Positions 58,198 to 64,000 of a DNA stretch of 64,000 nt are shown here, one piece after another; the stretch's first letter is position 1, and the number at the start of each line of letters is the position of its first letter. The stretch is from Nordella sp. HKS 07 (GTDB taxonomy: Bacteria; Pseudomonadota; Alphaproteobacteria; Rhizobiales; Aestuariivirgaceae), in assembly GCF_011046735.1 (NCBI RefSeq), contig NZ_CP049258.1, forward strand, positions 1,692,001 to 1,756,000. Direction: 5' to 3'. The notes under the pieces are model-generated. The model made no database searches. It saw only the letters and a program-made list of their open reading frames with translations, and was not told the origin of the DNA. The position numbers were made by a program, and so were the translations under genes.

Positions 58198-58269
58198 GCT
58201 TTAATTCTAAAATAACGGACCCGAATGTCAATTGCGGCCTCTGGCAAAAACGCTTTAGACTTGAAATAA
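58198..58269. promoter_or_regulatory. Divergent promoter with two candidate MarR boxes
   Basis: Two similar 18-base sites, GCTTTAATTCTAAAATAA (58198-58215) and GCTTTAGACTTGAAATAA (58252-58269), 13 of 18 matching, 54 bases apart (start to start), each with inner dyad symmetry (TTTA-N4-TAAA in the first). They lie between the divergent ligase and SDR operons and are candidates for the MarR-type regulator encoded two genes downstream. Confidence 0.5.
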
Positions 58270-58315
58270 TTTCCGGCCCGGCCTTACAATTGCGTGAATA
58301 GCGGAAGAAGGGCAC

Positions 58316-59056
58316 ATGGCGGAAAAACGAGCACTCGTCACGGGCGGAAGCCGGGGCATCGGACGCGCCATCGCCATGGCGCTTGCCGGCGCAGGCCATG
58401 ACGTCACCATCATGGGCCGCTCGGAAGCAACGCTGGCCAAGGCCGTTTCCGAGGGCGTCGCCCGGCGCTCGCTCGCGCTCGATGTCACCGACGAGAAGGC
58501 GCTGAGCAAGGCGGTCACCGACAGCGGGCCCTATCATATCCTGGTCAACAATGCCGGTGCCGCCGAATCGGCGCCCTTCTCCGCCACCGGCCTCGAACTC
58601 CTCCGCCGCATGATGGCGGTGAATGTCGAAAGCGCCTTCACGGCTTCCCGCGCCGCATTGCCCGGCATGATCGGACTGGGCTTCGGCCGCATCATCAATG
58701 TCGCCTCAATTGCCGGCCTCAAAGGCTATGCTTATGTCTCCGCCTATTGCGCCGCCAAGCACGCCGTCATCGGCCTCACCCGTGCGCTGTCGGCCGAGCT
58801 TGTCAAGACGCGCATCACCGTCAACGCGCTCTGCCCCGGCTATACCGACACCGATCTCATCGCCAATGCCGCGGCCGCGATCTCGGCCAAGACCGGGCTT
58901 GCGCCCGCAAAGGCGATCGATCATTTCGCCCGGACCAATCCTTCCGGCCGGCTGATCACGCCGGAGGAAGTCGCCGATGCGGCTCTGTGGCTCTGTTCCG
59001 AAGGCGCATCCGCCGTCACCGGCCAGGCGATCACCATTGCGGGAGGCGATCCGTGA
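58316..59056 (+). CDS. SDR family NAD(P)-dependent oxidoreductase
   Basis: A 246-residue classical SDR: TGGSRGIG (9-16), NNAG (about 79-82), catalytic Ser in NVASIAG and YCAAKHA (Tyr-x-x-x-Lys). In the aerobic 2-aminobenzoyl-CoA pathway a dehydrogenase of this type would oxidise a hydroxyacyl-CoA intermediate, and its position at the head of the beta-oxidation operon supports this. It overlaps the MarR gene (GTGA). Confidence 0.9.
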   Translation: MAEKRALVTGGSRGIGRAIAMALAGAGHDVTIMGRSEATLAKAVSEGVARRSLALDVTDEKALSKAVTDSGPYHILVNNAGAAESAPFSATGLELLRRMMAVNVESAFTASRAALPGMIGLGFGRIINVASIAGLKGYAYVSAYCAAKHAVIGLTRALSAELVKTRITVNALCPGYTDTDLIANAAAAISAKTGLAPAKAIDHFARTNPSGRLITPEEVADAALWLCSEGASAVTGQAITIAGGDP

Positions 59057-59573
59057 CGGCGCCCGACGAGCAATCTCCCATCTGGATCGATGCCGAGACC
59101 GCGGTGGCGGCCAGGCCCGCCGATCACAAGATGGAATTGCGCCTGTGGCTGCGTCTTCTCTCGTGCTCGCGCCTCATCGAGAACGACATCCGCCGCCATC
59201 TCAACGCCGAGTTCGATTTCAGCCTGCCGCGTTTCGACATATTGGCGCAGCTCGACCGCGCCGATGAGGGCCTGGTGCTGGGCGAGGTGTCGAAGCGGCT
59301 GATGGTCTCGGCCGGCAATATCACCAGCCTGGTCGAGGGATTGGTGAAATCCGGCCACATCACCCGCACCACCTCGAGCGGCGACCGCCGCGCCCAGGTT
59401 ATCCGCCTCACCGACAAGGGCCGGCGCGAATTCCGCCGCATGGCCAAGGTCCATGGTGACTGGATCGCCGATTATTTCGAGCGCCTGCCGCAGAAGGACA
59501 TCGACAGATTGATGGATCTCCTGGCGGCGCTGAAGGACTCGGCGCGCGAAAGCATCCTCACGAGGGAGGAACC

Positions 59574-59577
<4 letters not shown>
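59053..59577 (+). CDS. MarR family transcriptional regulator
   Basis: A 174-residue winged-helix regulator. DNA-binding part about 60-130: [65 protein letters not shown]. The start codon is GTG at 59053, overlapping the SDR stop (GTGA); a longer frame upstream lies inside the SDR gene and is rejected. MarR proteins in aromatic-CoA operons (BadR, HbaR-like, PaaR-like) often sense the aryl-CoA; this one probably controls both divergent operons. Confidence 0.92.
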
Positions 59578-60403
<826 letters not shown>

Positions 60404-60407
<4 letters not shown>

Positions 60408-60479
60408 TATGCTGAACGCGAAGTTCCTGAAATCTGACGGCTGTCACCGACAGGAACTTCGCGTTCAAGAGCATACTAG
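60404..60479. repeat. Long inverted repeat 1 between enoyl-CoA hydratase and acyl-CoA dehydrogenase genes
   Basis: Left arm 60404-60429 (CTAGTATGCTGAACGCGAAG...) and right arm 60451-60479 are exact complements except for three extra bases (CTT as read in reverse complement) in the right arm. The loop contains TGAC-GGCT-GTCA, a smaller hairpin. The left arm overlaps the TAG stop of the upstream gene. With the next palindrome it fills the whole gap. Confidence 0.93.
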
Positions 60480-60492
60480 ATTCATTAAGTTC

Positions 60493-60566
60493 TTAGTGTC
60501 CCTTTGGTTCGCAAGTTCGCTCAGAGGGGCAGCATGAGTAGGCGAACTTGCGAACCGGGACACTAA
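60493..60566. repeat. Long inverted repeat 2 ending two bases before the acyl-CoA dehydrogenase start
   Basis: Left arm 60493-60520 (TTAGTGTCCCTTTGGTTCGC...) and right arm 60542-60566 (GCGAACTTGCGAACCGGGAC...) are complements except for three extra T's in the left arm. Same architecture as repeat 1: an end beginning C/TTAGT-RT-SCY, a three-base bulge in one arm, and a loop of about 21 bases. The right arm occupies the place of the ribosome-binding site. Confidence 0.93.
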
Positions 60567-60568
60567 CG

Positions 60569-61774
60569 ATGAGCGACAAGAGCTTCCTCGCCTGGCCGTT
60601 CTTCGATGCGAGCCATCGCGATCTCGAGGCGGAGGTTCTGGATTTCGCCCGCCATGTAGTCCCGAACCTCGTCGATCATAAGGATCCCGATGGGTCGTGC
60701 CGCCGCCTTGTCGCCGCTTTGGGCGCGCGTGGTTTGTTGCGCCACGCGGTGACCGCTCCCTATGGCGGACTTGGCGAGAAGCTCGACGTGCGCTCTCTGT
60801 GCCTTATCCGCGAGACATTGAGTTATGCCGACGGGCTCGCCGATTTCGCTTTCGCCATGCAAGGCCTCGGCACCGGTCCTGTCACTTTGTTCGGCACCGA
60901 AGAGCAGAAGCGCAAATGGCTGCCGCCCATTGCCGATGGCAAGGCCATCTCGGCCTTCGCTCTGTCCGAGCCGGTAGCCGGTTCCGATGTGGCGGCCCTT
61001 GCCTGCGTGGCGCGGCCCGACGGCAATGAGCATGTTGTCATCGAGGGCGAGAAGACCTGGATTTCCAATGGCGGCATCGCCGACCATTATGTCGTCTTCT
61101 GCCGTACCGGCGAGGCGCCGGGGGCCAAAGGCCTGAGCGCCTTTCTGGTCGAGGCGGATGCGCCGGGTCTCACCATTGCCGAGCGCATCGAGACGATCTC
61201 GCCCCATCCGCTCGCGAGGCTGCGCTTCGAGAATTGCCGCATTCCCATCGCCAACCGCATCGGCAAGGGCGGTGAAGGCTTCAAGGTCGCCATGTCGGTG
61301 CTCGACATCTTCCGCTCGACGGTGGGGGCGGCCGCTCTGGGCTTCGCGCGCCGCGCCCTCGACGAGGCGCTGATCCATGTGTCGACCCGGCGCATGACCG
61401 GCGGCGTGCTCGCCGATCTCCAGATGGTGCAGGGCCAGATCGCCGACATGGCGCTCGATGTCGATGCTTCCGCTCTGATGGTCTATCGCGCCGCCTGGAC
61501 CAAGGACCAGGGCGCCGAGCGCATCACGCGCGAAGCCGCCATGGCGAAATACACCGCGACCGAGGCGGCGCAGCGCGTGATCGACACCGCCGTCCAGCTC
61601 TTCGGCGGCCTCGGCGTAAAATCGGGCTCACGGCCCGAGCAGCTCTATCGCGAGATCCGCGCTTTGCGCATCTATGAAGGCGCCAGCGCCGTGCAGAAGG
61701 TTATCATCGCGCGCTCGCTGCTCTCACCGACATCTCACCCGTCATCCCGGCGAAAGCCGGGATCCACTGAATAG
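60569..61774 (+). CDS. Acyl-CoA dehydrogenase
   Basis: A 401-residue flavoprotein oxidising an acyl-CoA to its enoyl-CoA. Family blocks: [58 protein letters not shown] and the C-terminal [42 protein letters not shown]. The catalytic Glu is in YEGASAVQ. The last residues ([12 protein letters not shown]) come from the repeat of family D that starts at 61741 and provides the stop; the conserved domain ends before it. The ATG at 60569 gives the normal N-terminus, but the ribosome-site position is inside a palindrome arm; GGGACACTAACG is the only purine-rich stretch. Confidence 0.92.
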   Translation: MSDKSFLAWPFFDASHRDLEAEVLDFARHVVPNLVDHKDPDGSCRRLVAALGARGLLRHAVTAPYGGLGEKLDVRSLCLIRETLSYADGLADFAFAMQGLGTGPVTLFGTEEQKRKWLPPIADGKAISAFALSEPVAGSDVAALACVARPDGNEHVVIEGEKTWISNGGIADHYVVFCRTGEAPGAKGLSAFLVEADAPGLTIAERIETISPHPLARLRFENCRIPIANRIGKGGEGFKVAMSVLDIFRSTVGAAALGFARRALDEALIHVSTRRMTGGVLADLQMVQGQIADMALDVDASALMVYRAAWTKDQGAERITREAAMAKYTATEAAQRVIDTAVQLFGGLGVKSGSRPEQLYREIRALRIYEGASAVQKVIIARSLLSPTSHPSSRRKPGSTE

Positions 61775-61839
61775 ACGCAAGCGGGCGGCGCTGATCGCGC
61801 TGAGGGAATGTAATGGATCCCGGCTTTCGCCGGGATGAC
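61741..61839. repeat. Palindromic repeat family D, copy 2, overlapping a gene end
   Basis: 99-base element GTCATCCCGGCGAAAGCCGG ... CCCGGCTTTCGCCGGGATGAC, same layout as 21686-21785 (inner GATCCACTGAATAG / AATGTAATGGATCC). Its left 34 bases are coding: they form the C-terminal tail and stop codon of the acyl-CoA dehydrogenase gene. It ends 17 bases before the next gene's start codon. Confidence 0.9.
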
Positions 61840-61856
61840 GAAATGGAGAGACGACA

Positions 61857-63902
61857 TTGCCGGTATCACTCACCCGCGACGACGGCATCGCCGTCATCAC
61901 CATCGACAATCCGCCGGTGAATGCGGCCTCGCATGCGGTGCGCCAGGGCCTCGCCGACGCCATCGCCGCGATCGCTGAGGACAAGACGCTGCGCGGCGTC
62001 ATTCTCGCCTGCGCCGGCAAGACCTTCGTCGCCGGCGCCGACATCCGCGAATTCGGCAAGCCGCCGGTCCCGCCGTCGCTGCGCGACGTGATCGCGGCGC
62101 TCGAAGCACTCACCATACCGGTCGTCGCCGCCATCCACGGCACGGCTCTGGGCGGCGGCTTCGAGCTGGCGCTCGGCTGCCACTATCGCGTCATGGATAG
62201 AAATGCCTTTGTCGGCCTGCCGGAAGTGACGCTCGGCATCATACCGGGCGCCGGAGGCACCCAGCGCCTGCCGCGCCTGATCGGTATGGCCCCGTCCATC
62301 GATATGATCACCTCCGGCCGCCGCGTGCCCGCGAAGGAAGCCCTTGAGCTCGGCATCGCGGATAACGTCGCTGAACACGATCTTCTCGCCGAAGCGCGCG
62401 CGTTCATCGCGACGAAGCCGGCCGTGAGGCGCCTCTGCGATCTCCTTTCCATCGCAGCCGGCTTCACCGATGCGCACAAGCAGATATCGCAGAAAGCGCG
62501 CGGCCAGGCGAGCCCGCTGCGGGCACTCGATGTTCTGGAAGAAACCGCCGGCATGGACTTCGCGCAAGGCATGGCGCGCGAGGCGGAAGTCTTCGCTGAG
62601 CTGCGTAATTCCGACCAGGCGCGCGCGCTGCGATACATCTTCTTTGCCGAACGCGAGATCGCCAAAATTCCTGAGGCGGAAGCCAGGCCTGTACCGGTCG
62701 CGCAACCGGGCATCATTGGCGGCGGCCTCATGGGAACTGGCATCGCCGCCGCGGCCCTCCTGGCTGGCCTCTCCGTCATTCTGGTCGAACGCGACCGGCC
62801 GTCAGCCGATCTCGCCCGTGACCGGGTGTTGGGTCTGTTGAGAGCCTCAGTCGAGCGCGGCAAACTTGCGCAATCGGACTTTGACCGGATCGCAGCAGGT
62901 GGATTGCGCACCACCGCCGCAATGGCTGATCTCAGCACCGCCGATCTGGTGATCGAAGCGGCTTTCGAGGACCTCGGTGTGAAGCAGGCGATCTTCCGCG
63001 ATCTCGACAGCATCGCCAAGCCGGAGGCGATCCTCGCCACCAACACCTCCTATCTCGATGTCGGCGCCATTGCCGATGTCACCTCGCGGCCGAAACAGGT
63101 CATCGGCCTGCATTTCTTCTCGCCCGCTCATATCATGAAGCTGCTCGAAGTGGTCGTCCCGCCCAATGCCGCTCCCGAAACCGTCGCGACCGGCTTCGCG
63201 CTCGCCCGCAAGCTCGGCAAGATCGCGGTGAGAGCCGGCGTCTGCGACGGTTTCATCGGCAACCGCATCCTCTCCGCCTATCGCAAGCAGGCCGAATATC
63301 TGATGGAGGATGGTGCCGCACCGGCGGAGATAGATGCCGCCTTCCGCGGTTTCGGGTTGCCCATGGGCGTCTTCGAGATGCAGGATATGGCGGGGCTCGA
63401 CATCGTCTGGGCCAACCGCAAGGCGCTCTCTCCCAGGCGCGATCCGCGCGAGCGTTATGTCCGCATCGTCGATCTCATTTGCGAGCGTGGCCGCTTCGGC
63501 CGCAAGACCGGCAGCGGCTATTACAACTACGCCGGCAAGAGTCCGGTGCCCGACGAAGAGACTTTGGCCATCATCGCCGAGGAGCGCCGACGTAACGGCG
63601 TGACGGCGCGCGGTTTCACGAGCGATGAGATCATGGACCGCATCCTGCTCGCCATGATCAATGAAGGGGCGCGTATTCTCGATGAGGGCATCGCCCTCAG
63701 GCCCGGCGACATCGACGTGGTGATGGTCAATGGCTATGGCTTTCCGCGCTGGCGCGGCGGGCCGATGTTCATCGCCGACGAGATCGGCGTCAAGGAAATC
63801 CTGCGCCGCATCGAGATCCTGGCGAGGGAGGATGCCTGGTTCTGGCGGCCATCGGCCTTGCTGATACGGTTGGCAGAAGCAGGCGGGAAATTCGCGAAGT
63901 GA
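61857..63902 (+). CDS. Bifunctional enoyl-CoA hydratase / 3-hydroxyacyl-CoA dehydrogenase (FadB/FadJ type)
   Basis: A 681-residue multifunctional beta-oxidation enzyme. Residues 1-190 are a crotonase domain (GADIREFG, oxyanion GTALGGGFELALG, catalytic Glu in LPEVTLGIIPGAGGTQRLPR). From about 285 comes the 3-hydroxyacyl-CoA dehydrogenase (NAD motif IIGGGLMGTGIA, HFFSPAHIMKLLEVV with the catalytic His, and Glu in LEVV) and the duplicated C-terminal domain. The start is TTG at 61857, chosen because GGAGAG lies six bases upstream and because the crotonase domain begins at once. It completes beta-oxidation of the dearomatised 2-aminobenzoyl-CoA product in this operon. Confidence 0.92.
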   Translation: MPVSLTRDDGIAVITIDNPPVNAASHAVRQGLADAIAAIAEDKTLRGVILACAGKTFVAGADIREFGKPPVPPSLRDVIAALEALTIPVVAAIHGTALGGGFELALGCHYRVMDRNAFVGLPEVTLGIIPGAGGTQRLPRLIGMAPSIDMITSGRRVPAKEALELGIADNVAEHDLLAEARAFIATKPAVRRLCDLLSIAAGFTDAHKQISQKARGQASPLRALDVLEETAGMDFAQGMAREAEVFAELRNSDQARALRYIFFAEREIAKIPEAEARPVPVAQPGIIGGGLMGTGIAAAALLAGLSVILVERDRPSADLARDRVLGLLRASVERGKLAQSDFDRIAAGGLRTTAAMADLSTADLVIEAAFEDLGVKQAIFRDLDSIAKPEAILATNTSYLDVGAIADVTSRPKQVIGLHFFSPAHIMKLLEVVVPPNAAPETVATGFALARKLGKIAVRAGVCDGFIGNRILSAYRKQAEYLMEDGAAPAEIDAAFRGFGLPMGVFEMQDMAGLDIVWANRKALSPRRDPRERYVRIVDLICERGRFGRKTGSGYYNYAGKSPVPDEETLAIIAEERRRNGVTARGFTSDEIMDRILLAMINEGARILDEGIALRPGDIDVVMVNGYGFPRWRGGPMFIADEIGVKEILRRIEILAREDAWFWRPSALLIRLAEAGGKFAK

Positions 63903-63904
63903 TT

Positions 63905-64000
63905 TACCCTTCCCCTTGCGGCAGCGAGGCACGACGGCGACGGCGGCAGGAAGCTCAAGTGGACCTTTTGGGCGACGAGCGCCCGGAGCGCCTCCCTCAA
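63905..64000. repeat. Partial repeat at window end (family C/E, cut)
   Basis: Begins TTACCCTTCCCCTTGCGG and contains CAAGTGGACCTTTTGGGC and GAGCGCCCGGAGCGC, which resemble the insert found at 31800-31860 (GTGGACCTTTTTGAGTGCCGAGC). The element continues beyond the window. Confidence 0.6.

Overview
The window looks like chromosomal DNA of an alphaproteobacterium, probably of the order Hyphomicrobiales (Rhizobiales). This rests on the high GC content, the rhizobial-type L-rhamnose catabolic genes (rhaI, fused rhaD, rhaS/T/P/Q, rhaU), many ABC importers for organic nutrients, and several families of GC-rich palindromic intergenic repeats of a kind common in that order. No tRNA, rRNA, CRISPR array, phage gene or intact transposase was seen.

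Layout. 1-7.8 kb (minus strand): end of a peptide ABC importer (permease cut by the window edge, binding protein, fused double ATPase), a secreted polysaccharide-lyase-like protein, a class III nucleotide cyclase and an FkbM methyltransferase. 8.3-12.8 kb: an acyl-CoA synthetase, an OpgC-like membrane acyltransferase, a frameshifted Sel1-repeat protein and a ThiE-like protein. 13-21 kb: a divergent sugar-type ABC import locus (binding protein, two permeases, RidA and an M81 peptidase on one side; dehydrogenase, ATPase and RpiR regulator on the other) of unknown substrate. 21.8-32.8 kb: the L-rhamnose locus with a divergent DeoR-type regulator; rhaU lies 10 kb further on and the kinase is absent from the window.

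33.1-38.4 kb (plus strand): the most unusual region. A YcaO gene overlaps a TfuA gene, followed by a cytosolic gluzincin-type metallopeptidase, a 215-residue protein ending in seven tandem hexapeptides (six YSGGKA, one YGGGND), and a 163-residue protein with a Lys/Ala-rich N-terminus. YcaO-TfuA pairs are known to thioamidate peptide backbones, so this may be a peptide-modification system whose substrate is the repeat protein; that is inference. Repeats flank the block on both sides.

38.5-48 kb: a GNAT acetyltransferase with a TPR-containing cyclase, an AraC regulator divergent from a secreted allene-oxide-cyclase-barrel protein, rhaU, an M24 peptidase, a frameshifted ABC-F ATPase, an MBL-fold hydrolase and a frameshifted FAH-family hydrolase. 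48-54.2 kb: a TetR-headed efflux operon (MFS plus RND pump and adaptor). 54.4-63.9 kb: a divergent tryptophan/anthranilate degradation region: kynA, kynU and an aryl-CoA ligase on one side; SDR, MarR regulator, enoyl-CoA hydratase, acyl-CoA dehydrogenase and a bifunctional beta-oxidation enzyme on the other. This fits tryptophan to kynurenine to anthranilate to 2-aminobenzoyl-CoA followed by beta-oxidation, with the formamidase and the ring-attacking enzyme not in the window.

Three genes carry single-base frameshifts (near 12130, 45060 and 47675). Repeat elements sometimes touch genes: one supplies the C-terminus of the acyl-CoA dehydrogenase, and a pair of long palindromes fills the gap before it, from one gene's stop codon to two bases before the next start.
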